From positions 1 through 26,509 of the forward strand of contig VKHL01000248.1 in NCBI GenBank assembly GCA_015146655.1: a stretch of 26,509 bases of DNA, in the 5' to 3' direction. Below are positions 17,836 to 26,486 of the stretch, in pieces. The notes below the pieces were generated by a model. The model saw only the letters and a list, made by a program, of their open reading frames with translations. It was not told where the DNA came from and did no database searches. Source of the stretch: Ochromonas danica. Lineage: Eukaryota; Sar; Chrysophyceae; Chromulinales; Chromulinaceae. The translations under genes and the position numbers were made by a program. The number at the start of each line of letters is the position of its first letter. Positions within the stretch are counted from its first letter, which is position 1.

Positions 17836-19149
17836 ATGGTTAATTTAAAACATTGGGTCCGTGCACTCGCCGCTATTTCCGCGGCTACTTTGTCACAGGC
17901 ACGCTCGCTGCCGCCTGTTCCAACAACCGTCACGCGGAACCTTCCGTCCACCATGCACTCCTTTCCCCTGCCCGCCATTCGTCCGCAAAGAGAACCAAAC
18001 AAAGCATTCGGCAACCAATCGTTGTGGAATGCTGTCGGTTCGCATTCGCCAATCATTGCAGCTCTGGTTGCCGTTGCAGCCGCATCCGCATCCGCAGCAC
18101 AACAACGGCAGCCCAGTGCAACACAACGGGAATGGGCGACGACCCCCGCCGCAGTTGGGCCGCCGCGACCCGCGACGGCAGAGGAACCGCGGCCGCTGGA
18201 AGGGACCGTTGCCACTGGCCGGACGGCCGCACCCTCGCGGCCGCTGGAAGGGACCGTTGCCACTGGCCGGACGGCCGCACTTTCGCGGATGGTTGCCGCT
18301 CAACTGCCGCGGCCCGTCGCCTCTGCCGCTTTCCCGTTGGTGCCCGCCGCACCCAGAACACTGCGGCGCATCCATCATTCTCAACATCTTGCAACAACGG
18401 TCAATCCGTCCACCTTGCGATGGCGACCGGGCAACGCGCGTTTCGTTACCACTGCACGGCCACAACGCGCGCAATTTGCATCGAAGATGTTGACGAAAGT
18501 GGCCGTTCGAGCATCTGAGTCGGCCGGTGCTCCCATTGAATCCGTGTTGGCCAACGCGCAGCCGTTGGCGCGCACCACGGCATTGCGATCGTTTGCGGCA
18601 AACGTCCGCGAGGCTGTGGGCGACCTTCGTCCGCGCGAGTTGCAAGACAACCCTCTTCTGAGTGAATTAATTACGGCCGATTTAACGGACGGCATGCACC
18701 AATTGCAGAAACTGCATGCAACATTGCAGCCACGAACACAGTCCTTGCTTGACACCTGTGCGGTGCTGCTGTCTCACAGCGGCAAAACACCGGTGACATC
18801 CTTTGCCTCTTGGCAAGGTCGTTTGCCTCGACATGTTCGCGACGCGGCCATTGTATTTGCGCGCATGGGCAAACCGGGAACGACAATGAAGAAAAGCGGC
18901 GGCGGCGGCAACGGTCGGCACAGGTCGCTAGAGATTGAAACCACGGTTCGATCGGTGAGCACCAAAGACCAGCCGCCAAAAGACCCCGTGCAACTGGTGA
19001 GTGCTTCGCCAGCCCATTTCCTGGCGGCCTTTTGCGCAACCACGCTGCCACTGTTAGTGCAGCAAAGCGATTCTCTGTCAGAAGCAGAATCCTGTTGGTG
19101 GATCTTGCTGTCCCAACTGCAAAGTGGAAAGGTGGAGCATGATGAATGA
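17836..19149 (+). CDS. Ala-rich virus-segment protein, unknown function
   Basis: The gene encodes 437 residues from ATG 17836. The N-terminal 220 residues are Ala/Pro/Arg-rich and low in complexity, with a hydrophobic Ala/Val run at about 74-90 (PIIAALVAVAAASASAA) and a 16-residue tandem repeat. The second half is more ordered and helical (NPLLSELITADLTDGMHQL, LQPRTQSLLDTCAVLL, PAHFLAAFCATTLPLLVQ). All frames are fairly open because of high GC, but this one has an ATG 40 bp after the upstream gene and a plausible C-terminal domain. A minus-strand frame overlaps its 3' third; I take that as shadow. No family is recognised. Confidence 0.5.
   Translation: MVNLKHWVRALAAISAATLSQARSLPPVPTTVTRNLPSTMHSFPLPAIRPQREPNKAFGNQSLWNAVGSHSPIIAALVAVAAASASAAQQRQPSATQREWATTPAAVGPPRPATAEEPRPLEGTVATGRTAAPSRPLEGTVATGRTAALSRMVAAQLPRPVASAAFPLVPAAPRTLRRIHHSQHLATTVNPSTLRWRPGNARFVTTARPQRAQFASKMLTKVAVRASESAGAPIESVLANAQPLARTTALRSFAANVREAVGDLRPRELQDNPLLSELITADLTDGMHQLQKLHATLQPRTQSLLDTCAVLLSHSGKTPVTSFASWQGRLPRHVRDAAIVFARMGKPGTTMKKSGGGGNGRHRSLEIETTVRSVSTKDQPPKDPVQLVSASPAHFLAAFCATTLPLLVQQSDSLSEAESCWWILLSQLQSGKVEHDE
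18189..18284 (+). repeat. 48-bp tandem repeat, two copies
   Basis: Two nearly identical 48-bp units (GCGGCCGCTGGAAGGGACC at the head of each) lie in frame in the Ala-rich protein gene and encode RPLEGTVATGRTAAPS and a near copy. The near identity indicates recent duplication. Confidence 0.9.
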
Positions 19150-20300
19150 GAGGAGGGGAGATCAACAGAACACGGGCGGAGGAGGGCCGCGTGCGCGACT
19201 GGTCTTCCAGGGCGTTGCAGGCGGACCGTGGTAGGATTGTCGGGGCGCAAACTGCGTCAAGCACGGCGACGGTGGAGGTGGCTGTTGGAAAGAGGAAGAA
19301 GAAGAGGTCGCCGAGCAACAGCGATGAAACGGTGCTGCTGGCGTCGAAGGGCAGACCCGATCGGCGTTGCGCGGCGCGCGCCAGCGTGGGATTCTCCAAG
19401 TTGGACAGTCCGGGCAGACAAGCGCGCCGGTTGCTTTGTGCGGCAAGAGGATTGGTATTGGAAAAAGTTGCCCAGGCGACCGCCGACGACAATTCGGTGC
19501 ATGAATCGATCGGGGCGTCGGGCACAATGTGTGGCCGCGTTGTCAAGCGCTGCTGTCGGGTGCGCAGCCGGCTTCCTTCATTGACAACATTGCTGATCTG
19601 ACTGGCCCCGGCAATCTCGGGGTACTGCACCGTCATGGGCCAGTGGCCGGGCACATGCGAGGAAGCATAGGTCTCGGTCATGTAGCGCCGGGCGTCGGTC
19701 ATAGCCGATGATGTCGAACGTCCTCGTACCACGTGATAGGTCAATACCGCTTCCGGATCGGGATGACGACAGGTGGCGTGCTTTTTCAGAACGACGAGAG
19801 ACATGGCTTGGCTGTTTCTATACATCATCACCACAACACCGGTGCGGGCGGAGGCTCAAAGTGCGTGTCCGGGACAGCCTGCAACCATAATGATCGAAGA
19901 AGCGTGTCGTCGCATTCCAGCGATCGATTTCGTCCACGTCGGAAATCGACAAGGGGTTTCCATTGTCGAAAGCTTCTATGCATCGAGCGATGGCGCTCAT
20001 GGGTGCAAAATGATCATGCACCGACATGAAAAGCATTGTCGGCAAGTGGCCGATCTGTTGATGCAGCGATGGATGATCGGCGGCGGCCGACGAGTTGTTT
20101 TCGCCGGAGCCACCGATGAGTTCGGAAGGATGAGCGCGACGCCGGCTTTCGACGCCGAGTGCGAAGTCGAATTCGGTTTCGCGCGGACGGTTTGCGGCGC
20201 CAGGGGAGAGGGGTGGGGCGATTGCCAGACGTCGTTCGATCGAAGCGGTGCATTTTTCTATATTGTTTCTTGCAGCAAAAGAAAACAAAACCGTGCGTTT
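19150..20300 (-). pseudogene. Unresolved minus-strand coding stretch in the virus segment
   Basis: Between the Ala-rich protein and the virion protein the minus strand shows protein-like reading. One part at about 19.20-19.83 kb starts MMYRNSQAMSLVVLKK and contains HVPGHWPMTVQYPEIAG. Another at about 19.82-20.2 kb contains SISDVDEIDRWNATTRFF. Codon use with GC-rich third positions resembles the neighbouring viral genes. The stretch looks broken, with perhaps one or two breaks, or it may be two small overlapping genes. No family is recognised. A plus-strand frame over 19.80-20.47 kb is a weaker alternative because it runs through the AT-rich leader of the virion-protein gene. Confidence 0.35.
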
Positions 20301-20329
20301 TGCAAAACCATTCCATTTTTTGCAGAAAA
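20262..20329 (+). promoter_or_regulatory. AT-rich leader of the virion-protein gene
   Basis: This AT-rich block (TTTTTCTATATTG, then TTTTTTGCAGAAAA directly before ATG 20330) contrasts sharply with the GC-rich flanks. It fits a compact viral promoter, possibly bidirectional if the minus-strand stretch to its left was a gene. No known motif is assigned. Confidence 0.35.
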
Positions 20330-23300
20330 ATGTCGCAGCAGCTATGGGAGGCTTGTCAGGCCGGCATGTACATTCTGCAATGGACACCCAGCCAAATCAG
20401 TGCGACACGATGGCAGTTTGAGCAAGGTCAGGATCCGTCCGCGTGGATTGCCATTGCGACACCGATTTTGACGGCCCTGTTGGACGCCGCGAACATGTTG
20501 AATGTGGCGGGCGACGCGGAAGGCTACAACGAAGTTTCGCATCATTTCAACGTGCTGCGCGAAGCCATGCTGGCGTGCGAGGGGGGGGCATGCTGCCCCC
20601 CTGACCCCCCGGCGGAGGGCGGCAACGGGATGATGGCAGATGATGAGGAAGAAAATGGCGGCAGCGACAACACCCTGCCAGGAGAACTGTTTGCTCATGG
20701 AATGGGACAGATGACACGAGGCACCGCTCCGGCACCGGTGTTCTTTGCAGCAGCGGCCGCCCGACCCACCAAGGATTCCTTCGATTGGGCCGTCGCTCAA
20801 CCCGAATACACTGGCTGGACCATCCAGCAGCAAGAAGGGTGGACCGACAACAAAGCAGAGCAGCCGCAAGGAACAGAGGAAATCAAAGCGGCTGCCACTG
20901 ACACGACTTCGCTCCCGACCACCACCACCGACCGCCGCCCTCGGCAGCCGCAACCGCCTCAGCAGGGGGGTCAGGGGGGCAGCATGCCCCCCCCCTCGCG
21001 CGTGGTGCATGTGCGCAGTCGCGATCGCATGGACCGCCGTTCGACGGCCAATACGGGCGACTTTACGGTGATTTTGTCCTCACCGGTGCAACATGTGCAG
21101 CGTGTGCGTTTGGCCGCCGTCGAAATGCCCAAGACCTGGTGGACGATCTCGGGCACGGGATTGGACCAGCAATTGTTTTTGTGTGCCACCACCGACGGAT
21201 TGCGCGGTGCGACCCGCGGCTCCGGGCCCTATGACTGGGTGTTGTCGGTGCGGCCCGGACAATATGCAACGCCCGCTGAACTGGTGGCCGAGCTGAATGC
21301 CGCCATGGTGCGCGCGGCGACCGAGCGTCCCGACATTCTCTTTGCGAACGCCGGTGCTCAATGGAGCCTCTCCTCAAACCGCGCGGTTTGGCGACCGGCC
21401 TGGAGCATTGTGTTTGGCACCGATGCATGGACGTTGTCCTTCGCTCCGTTTGCCTCGCCGGACACGGCAGATCGATACACCGCCGCCACGCCCGCGCTGT
21501 CCGGATTTCTTGGATTCGCGCAGCCCAACGGGTATCGTCTCGACGAAGTGCATGGCGAAGGATCGTTCAACAGTGCCGTTGCGTCCGACGATGTGCTGTT
21601 TCGTGTCGAAGCCGCCGACACCGAATGGGCCGTGGTGTGGGAAGACTGGACCACTGGCTTGGAAAAAGGACGACAAACTCTGCAGGTAGCGACGCCCGGT
21701 GCCTACACGGGCCAAGATCTGGAAAGACAGCTGAATGCTTCTCTTGCGTCTGCGCCGTGGTTCGATTACGATTCCTTGTTCGTTGCAGGAGACGCGCAGA
21801 TCGGATCGGACACCGCCACGACTCTTTCGGTGCCCGTGCGGCGTGTGTCGGCCGGTGCAACGGGACGTTGGATGGCGCGCATTCGATTGCCCGTGCGTCG
21901 CGCATTTGCCGTGCCTGGATGTCGTGCCTGTTTGGTGGTGTCGGAATGGTGGACGGGGCCAGCCTCTCTGTTGCGTTTGAAATCGCAACGCAATTACATG
22001 GATGAATTGGTGGCCGAGTACCCCACGTTGCAATCGACGTTTCGACTTGCTGCGGGTTCCGGCCTCTGGTTGCGCTGTCGCGAACCCGGACTCAGTGGCG
22101 CCGACAGCCCGGCGACCGAAGACGACGTGCGCGGACAATTGACCCCGGCCGTCTGGGGGCTGGACGCTTGGTGGCCGCTTCCTTCTTGCAATGAAACGTC
22201 GTTGGAGAAAATCGTGCTTGTTATCCACGACGCCGTGTCGGTCATCCCCGAGGTCTTGTCCGATCGCATCGTGACTGCCTCCTGTTTCTTGGATGCATCT
22301 CAACGACCCACCTTGTCGGTGACGCTTGAATCCACGGTGCAAGGGGTTGTTTCGACGCAATGGAACACCGATCTGTTCAGCTCACTCGGCAACGAGGCCG
22401 TTCTGGACACCGCGTCCGCGACCTGGACTTGTCGAGCCCCAGCCACGACGTTGTACACGGCACGCGCCGGCTCCTGGCTGACGCTTGTGTGCGGCCAGTC
22501 CACGTTGACGCCGTGGACGATCACCGTGCCGACCACCTTGGCATTCACCAATCCGGCCAGTCTGGCCGCGGCGCTGGCTTCCCTTCTCGTTCAGTGGTCC
22601 ATCTCGACTGCCTCGGGCTTGCAGTATCCACTGCAAAACAGCACCGTGGACAGCTGGTACGAAGGCACCACGGCCGTGCTGCGCGTGCGCTTGATCGCCC
22701 AGTTGCGCGTGGCGGGCGCCGCCTGGGACGCACGCATCGTGGGGGGGCATGCTGCCCCCCTCACCCCCCTGCCGAGCGGCAACGAGACCGCGACCGATGG
22801 AACAACGGCGGCGACCGCGACCGCGACCGATGCCATAGAATGGTGGACCAACACAACGCCCGTTTCCTCCTCCACCATCGGTGAGCTGCTGTGGATCGGT
22901 GCGCCCGTGGCCGGCAACACCTTGCGGTTAACGACTTCCGCTCGCATTCTCTTGCAACCGCAACGAGCTGGACTGGCCGACGGATTTACTCTCACCTTGC
23001 CGCCCGGCATTTACACACGCACTGAAGTGCAAACGGCTCTGAACGCTCAACTCGCTTCGATTCCTTGCTTTGCTGCATCTCGATTGGACATTGTCACGGA
23101 CGGAACGACCGAGTTCTTTGTCTGGAAATTGCACGCTCAACGAGAATACACGCAAGCTGATTTTGAAGCAGTCTTTTATGACCGGGGACTTTTATCGATT
23201 GTTCTGCAAAATGCACGAGTCAATGTGCCCACGGCGGTCAGCACGCTTGGGTGGTTGTTGGGATTCCGTGCGGCCGCCGTCGCCTCCTTGTCTGCCGAAG

Positions 23301-23848
23301 CACTCGTCAACGGCACGTTGATCGGATCCTCGCCCATCAGCGTGCGAGACCATGCCTACCTGTACTTGGAATTGGACGACAGCATCGGCAGCGACTCCCT
23401 TGCCTTGGGAGTCGTGACCTCCAGTTCAAGTGTCGGACTGCGTCAAGATTTGCCCACGTCCACAGTGACGTCGCTTGCTCTCACCAATGATCCGTCCACG
23501 CGCTTCTGGGTCCCCGTGGACGACCAGTCGCGCCCCGCCACCCAAATGTACGCCGCCGCCGCCCTCTTCACGCAATCCGGCTCGACCTCCGGCTTCTGGG
23601 CCGAAGACACCCTGCTGCCCAACCGCGGTGATTTTCTGGCGGTGCTGCCCATAGCCGCCAAGCCCGTCGCCTGGGGGGCACGCATCGCCCTCGCCGGATC
23701 CGCCTTGAGTGCTTACCTGCGAACCTATGCGCGGCCGGTGACGCTCACACGATTTCACGTTCGTTTGCTGGATGAAGACGGTCAACCGGTGGACCTCAAT
23801 GGAGGGGAATGGTCTTTCACGTTGGTGTGCGATGGGACCTCGCGCTGA
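20330..23848 (+). CDS. Large virion-type structural protein with repeated modules
   Basis: The frame gives 1172 residues from ATG 20330, which follows the AT-rich leader. After an N-terminal helical region and an acidic/Gln/Pro-rich linker, residues about 222-265 carry HVRSRDRMDRRST, then DFTVIL and RVRLAAVEMPKTWWTISG. This pattern (SRxRD, strand, eiPxTWY) is characteristic, from memory, of virion proteins of giant viruses and Polinton-like viruses. A module of the type PGxYTxxxLxxxLNAxLAS recurs near residues 308, 454 and 889, with a weaker version near 733. LGF/LGFR turns and a strand-rich end (VTLTRFHVRLLDEDGQPVD) also fit the family. A beta-sandwich capsid-associated or fibre-like role is inferred. 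Three copies of a G-rich palindromic DNA repeat lie inside the gene. It converges with the protease gene. The frame looks whole. Confidence 0.7.
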   Translation: MSQQLWEACQAGMYILQWTPSQISATRWQFEQGQDPSAWIAIATPILTALLDAANMLNVAGDAEGYNEVSHHFNVLREAMLACEGGACCPPDPPAEGGNGMMADDEEENGGSDNTLPGELFAHGMGQMTRGTAPAPVFFAAAAARPTKDSFDWAVAQPEYTGWTIQQQEGWTDNKAEQPQGTEEIKAAATDTTSLPTTTTDRRPRQPQPPQQGGQGGSMPPPSRVVHVRSRDRMDRRSTANTGDFTVILSSPVQHVQRVRLAAVEMPKTWWTISGTGLDQQLFLCATTDGLRGATRGSGPYDWVLSVRPGQYATPAELVAELNAAMVRAATERPDILFANAGAQWSLSSNRAVWRPAWSIVFGTDAWTLSFAPFASPDTADRYTAATPALSGFLGFAQPNGYRLDEVHGEGSFNSAVASDDVLFRVEAADTEWAVVWEDWTTGLEKGRQTLQVATPGAYTGQDLERQLNASLASAPWFDYDSLFVAGDAQIGSDTATTLSVPVRRVSAGATGRWMARIRLPVRRAFAVPGCRACLVVSEWWTGPASLLRLKSQRNYMDELVAEYPTLQSTFRLAAGSGLWLRCREPGLSGADSPATEDDVRGQLTPAVWGLDAWWPLPSCNETSLEKIVLVIHDAVSVIPEVLSDRIVTASCFLDASQRPTLSVTLESTVQGVVSTQWNTDLFSSLGNEAVLDTASATWTCRAPATTLYTARAGSWLTLVCGQSTLTPWTITVPTTLAFTNPASLAAALASLLVQWSISTASGLQYPLQNSTVDSWYEGTTAVLRVRLIAQLRVAGAAWDARIVGGHAAPLTPLPSGNETATDGTTAATATATDAIEWWTNTTPVSSSTIGELLWIGAPVAGNTLRLTTSARILLQPQRAGLADGFTLTLPPGIYTRTEVQTALNAQLASIPCFAASRLDIVTDGTTEFFVWKLHAQREYTQADFEAVFYDRGLLSIVLQNARVNVPTAVSTLGWLLGFRAAAVASLSAEALVNGTLIGSSPISVRDHAYLYLELDDSIGSDSLALGVVTSSSSVGLRQDLPTSTVTSLALTNDPSTRFWVPVDDQSRPATQMYAAAALFTQSGSTSGFWAEDTLLPNRGDFLAVLPIAAKPVAWGARIALAGSALSAYLRTYARPVTLTRFHVRLLDEDGQPVDLNGGEWSFTLVCDGTSR
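20581..20610 (+). repeat. G-rich palindromic repeat, copy 1
   Basis: A G run, GCATGC centre, C run and second C run (GCATGCTGCCCCCCTGACCC) lie inside the virion-protein gene. The stretch encodes GGACCPPDPP. The left arm and centre are nearly self-complementary, so the DNA or RNA could form a hairpin. Confidence 0.85.
20965..20995 (-). repeat. G-rich palindromic repeat, copy 2 (inverted)
   Basis: This is the same unit as copy 1 in reverse orientation (GGGGGGTCAGGGGGGCAGCA on the plus strand). It is read here as GGQGGSMPPP. Confidence 0.85.
22741..22769 (+). repeat. G-rich palindromic repeat, copy 3
   Basis: Same orientation as copy 1, with one internal change (CTCACCC for CTGACCC). It is read in another frame as VGGHAAPLTPL. 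The sequence after both copies, GCGGCAACG, also agrees in part. Confidence 0.85.
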
Positions 23849-24052
23849 GGGTTTAAACCGCACTGCAGTTGTGCAACCATTTTATTTTTTTTGTGTTAAC
23901 CAAACAGGATTGAAACAAACAAATAAACCAATCGATTTTCCTTGCAATTAGATGAACACACAGCCGTTGGTCGACAATGGTGTTGTTGTTCACGACAGCA
24001 TGTCGATACAAGGCTTGTAAAGAAATCCCGACGACTCCAATCCCAAAACACT
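23849..24052. terminator. Convergent 3' ends with polyadenylation-type signals
   Basis: A 204-bp AT-rich gap lies between two converging stops. AATAAA sits at 23922-23927 on the plus strand and at 23886-23881 on the minus strand, so each gene has a signal downstream of its stop. A perfect 10-bp palindrome GGTTTAAACC follows the plus-strand stop. Confidence 0.45.
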
Positions 24053-25762
24053 TTAAATGAGGCTCGGCTTCTTTGCAGAGCGGCAGTGGCGGTGACGACG
24101 ACGACACATGGAGTTTGATCGATGTGAAATGCGCTGCCGCCGTCGTTGGTCGCCGCGGCGTTTGCTTTTGCGTGTTTTTCCTCCTCCCGCATATCGTCGA
24201 CCGTGGCGCTGCAAGGGAATCTGAATGCGAGTGCGCAGCTCTTCCTCTGCCCGGCGAAGCCGCACGGCGGGAGGCGAATCGGCCAATCCCAATGACTGTG
24301 CGCTCGTGTTGAGAAGACGAGCAAGGGTGACGACCAGCTGCATGGATGTGTTGGTGTCCGGTGTTTGGCTGGTGTGATTGGCTTGAATGTACAACTGCAC
24401 GAAAGAGGTCATTCCCTCGGTCAACGGACAATGTTTCAAACGGTTGGAATGTATGCAAAACGACAAGATGGAAAAGAGATTGGTAACGTTGTCAAAAGAC
24501 GGAATGAGATGAACATGAATTTTGCCGACTTTCCGCGTTGTGTCCGAGCCGTTTTCGGGTCGGTAGTAGGAATCAAACGGATCGGCCGAAATAACAGTTG
24601 CTTGCGAGGTGATGTTTTCCATGATTGCATTTTGCAGTGGTTGAACCTCGGCTGTCGGCAGTGCGTTTGCAAGAGTGTCGTGTACTACAAACTCCATTTC
24701 CTCGCCGATTTGGTGCAAATAATCAATCATTAAAAAGCTCAGCGGCATGCCCTTTTGTTGCTTGTCTTTCGGAAATAAGTGAGCGTACTCGGCAAACCCA
24801 TCAAACTTACTGAGGTCAAACTCGGGCATCGCCGCTGCGGAATCAACAACTTGCAACATTTCGTTGAGGGACCATTGCGGATAACGCATCACCAATTCCG
24901 CCATTAAGGTGGACCAAACGCCGCAGAAACCATCGTGGGGAGCAAAAAGTGGCAACATGATCAAACTATCATGGGAGCTCTGAAGATCGGGTTGTGACGA
25001 CACGCCAACAAACTCAAAATCGTGATGCACGGCGGACGATCCATGACCCTTCACCCACTCGAACATGCTTTGGAAGGTGCGTTCGATGAATGGATGGTCC
25101 ACATGCATCATGCTTGACTGTCCTATTGAATCAAAATACTCGATCTTGTGAATCACGGTATGATTGGCCTGATGACGAAAACGCCACACTGCCATGTTAA
25201 CATGATTAGCATCCTTTGGGTTGAGGGTTTGTTTGCAACTTTCGGTGATGCATATTTGAACGTAAATGGGAAAGACGATCATGGGTTGATGCTTTTGCAA
25301 AGCGTCTTGAACATACCGCGCCAAACGCTCGATCTCAATGGGTTGTTCGTTTAACGTGTACACGCGACCATCCGACGACGCAAAGTTGAGCCCTTCCAAC
25401 ATCACAGGAGTGCCATACATAGTCGTCAAACGCAAAAACATGAGTTGTGTCATCAAAGCATCGGATCCTAGAAACCACAGATGGTTGAGGATCGATTTGT
25501 CGTTGAAGAGTCGATATCCATTGCGAATATGGGATTGCACAACCGCAGTGACCGTTGCGGTTACATCGGTTGGCTTCACCCATGACTTTGTTTGATTCAA
25601 GTGATCCACCTCGTGATCACCTGGAAGTGTCACTTGAAAAGAGTTGTTCTCGTTGGTCAGTTGTGGCATCGTGTTCATTTGCAGGTCATTCAACCGCGAT
25701 TGCACTGGGTGTATGCGGTTTGCTGCAGACACATTGCGTGCAAACACGTTTGACAAAGACAT
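24053..25762 (-). CDS. Adenain/Ulp1-like cysteine protease with basic tail
   Basis: The gene encodes 569 residues from ATG 25762. The core at about 85-300 has the arrangement of virus-type C48/C5-like cysteine proteases: FNDKSILNHLW near 86, a catalytic-type His in NHVNMAVWRF (His187), an acidic residue in IHKIEYFDSIG (about 208-211), and a Cys in HDGFCGVWSTLMAELVMRYP (Cys280). In giant viruses and Polinton-like viruses such proteases are thought to mature virion proteins; that role here is inferred from the neighbouring virion gene. The C-terminal 60 residues are Arg/Lys/His-rich (GGGKTRKSKRRGDQRRRQR), possibly for nucleic-acid binding or nuclear entry. Start ATG 25762 lies 16 bp after the stop of the oxygenase gene on the same strand. 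The frame looks whole. Confidence 0.65.
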   Translation of the reverse strand: MSLSNVFARNVSAANRIHPVQSRLNDLQMNTMPQLTNENNSFQVTLPGDHEVDHLNQTKSWVKPTDVTATVTAVVQSHIRNGYRLFNDKSILNHLWFLGSDALMTQLMFLRLTTMYGTPVMLEGLNFASSDGRVYTLNEQPIEIERLARYVQDALQKHQPMIVFPIYVQICITESCKQTLNPKDANHVNMAVWRFRHQANHTVIHKIEYFDSIGQSSMMHVDHPFIERTFQSMFEWVKGHGSSAVHHDFEFVGVSSQPDLQSSHDSLIMLPLFAPHDGFCGVWSTLMAELVMRYPQWSLNEMLQVVDSAAAMPEFDLSKFDGFAEYAHLFPKDKQQKGMPLSFLMIDYLHQIGEEMEFVVHDTLANALPTAEVQPLQNAIMENITSQATVISADPFDSYYRPENGSDTTRKVGKIHVHLIPSFDNVTNLFSILSFCIHSNRLKHCPLTEGMTSFVQLYIQANHTSQTPDTNTSMQLVVTLARLLNTSAQSLGLADSPPAVRLRRAEEELRTRIQIPLQRHGRRYAGGGKTRKSKRRGDQRRRQRISHRSNSMCRRRHRHCRSAKKPSLI

Positions 25763-25778
25763 GTGTTTATACTGTTTA

Positions 25779-26486
25779 TTACACACACACACCGAATTCT
25801 ATTTGTTGCTTTTTCGCACGGTGAAAGGAAAAAGGGACACGACGCGGCATCAGGCAGGCTTTGTCTTCAACGGTGTACGGCGGGAACAAGGGCAATTTCG
25901 CCTCTGCAAGCGAAGGCAGGAAGCGCATCACGACGCGTTCGCCGCTCGCGAGCGTGGTGCAGAGAGCAGGCACGACGCGCTTGGAGAACTCGACAAGCTT
26001 GGTTCGATGGTTGACCAGATGCAACTTCGCGTACATAGGGGGATGTGCTTGCTCGAGACTGATGGGGAAAACCGCCTGCGCATCCAAGATGGCCTGGATA
26101 GCATCGGGATGGCCCAAGCTGCAATGAGAAAACGTGTCCAACGAGCGCGCGACGCGGTACTTGGTAAAGAGTCGCAGGGAGGTGAACGGCTGCTTGCGCG
26201 CATGCACCTCGTGCACGAGATGCTCGTAGAAGAGAATGCCATGCCGCGGCGGAATCGAGTAGAGCGTGCGCCGCGCATCGAACGCGCTGGCTTCTTGCGG
26301 AGACAACGTTGCAAAGCCTGCCGTGTGCACGAACGCTGTGTCGTCGACGCGGTGACTCCCCGGGACACACGAGAAGAGCTGCGGCGCAGAGCCCACGGGA
26401 TCCAAATTGATCCACCCGCCAAAGATGATTTCTTCTGTAGTGTTGCCTGCAACCCTTATTGCATTTACGTATTTCCTTAACTTTAT
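25779..26486 (-). CDS. 2-oxoglutarate/Fe(II) oxygenase, phytanoyl-CoA-hydroxylase-like, partial
   Basis: The open frame carries IIFGGWINLDPVG and LFSCVPGSHR, then IPPRHGILFYEHLVHEV with a likely third iron ligand His, and RLFTKYRV with a likely cosubstrate Arg. This is the C-terminal half of a PhyH-type double-stranded beta-helix oxygenase, a family often seen in giant-virus genomes. The first half, with the HxD ligand pair, is not visible and probably lies beyond the right edge of the window. No ATG opens the frame, and the conserved GGWINLDP block lies upstream of any late start. A TTGCAG near 26447-26452 could be a splice acceptor. The residues after the oxygenase core, about 90, are of unknown function. 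Substrate is unknown. Confidence 0.55.
   Translation of the reverse strand: MKLRKYVNAIRVAGNTTEEIIFGGWINLDPVGSAPQLFSCVPGSHRVDDTAFVHTAGFATLSPQEASAFDARRTLYSIPPRHGILFYEHLVHEVHARKQPFTSLRLFTKYRVARSLDTFSHCSLGHPDAIQAILDAQAVFPISLEQAHPPMYAKLHLVNHRTKLVEFSKRVVPALCTTLASGERVVMRFLPSLAEAKLPLFPPYTVEDKACLMPRRVPFSFHRAKKQQIEFGVCV

Noticed and set aside
18671-19149. Minus-strand frame continuing under the Ala-rich gene
   Set aside because: The plus-strand gene has the better start, spacing and C-terminal domain; the overlap is likely fortuitous openness from high GC.
19803-20471. Plus-strand frame with a signal-peptide-like start (MAWLFLYIITTTP)
   Set aside because: It runs through the AT-rich leader and into the virion-protein gene in another frame; the minus-strand reading has better codon bias.
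21374-22360. 328-codon minus-strand frame inside the virion-protein gene
   Set aside because: Arg/Gly/His-rich shadow of a GC-rich gene.
23853-24458. 201-codon frame overlapping the protease 3' end
   Set aside because: It overlaps the basic tail of the protease in another frame and has no features.
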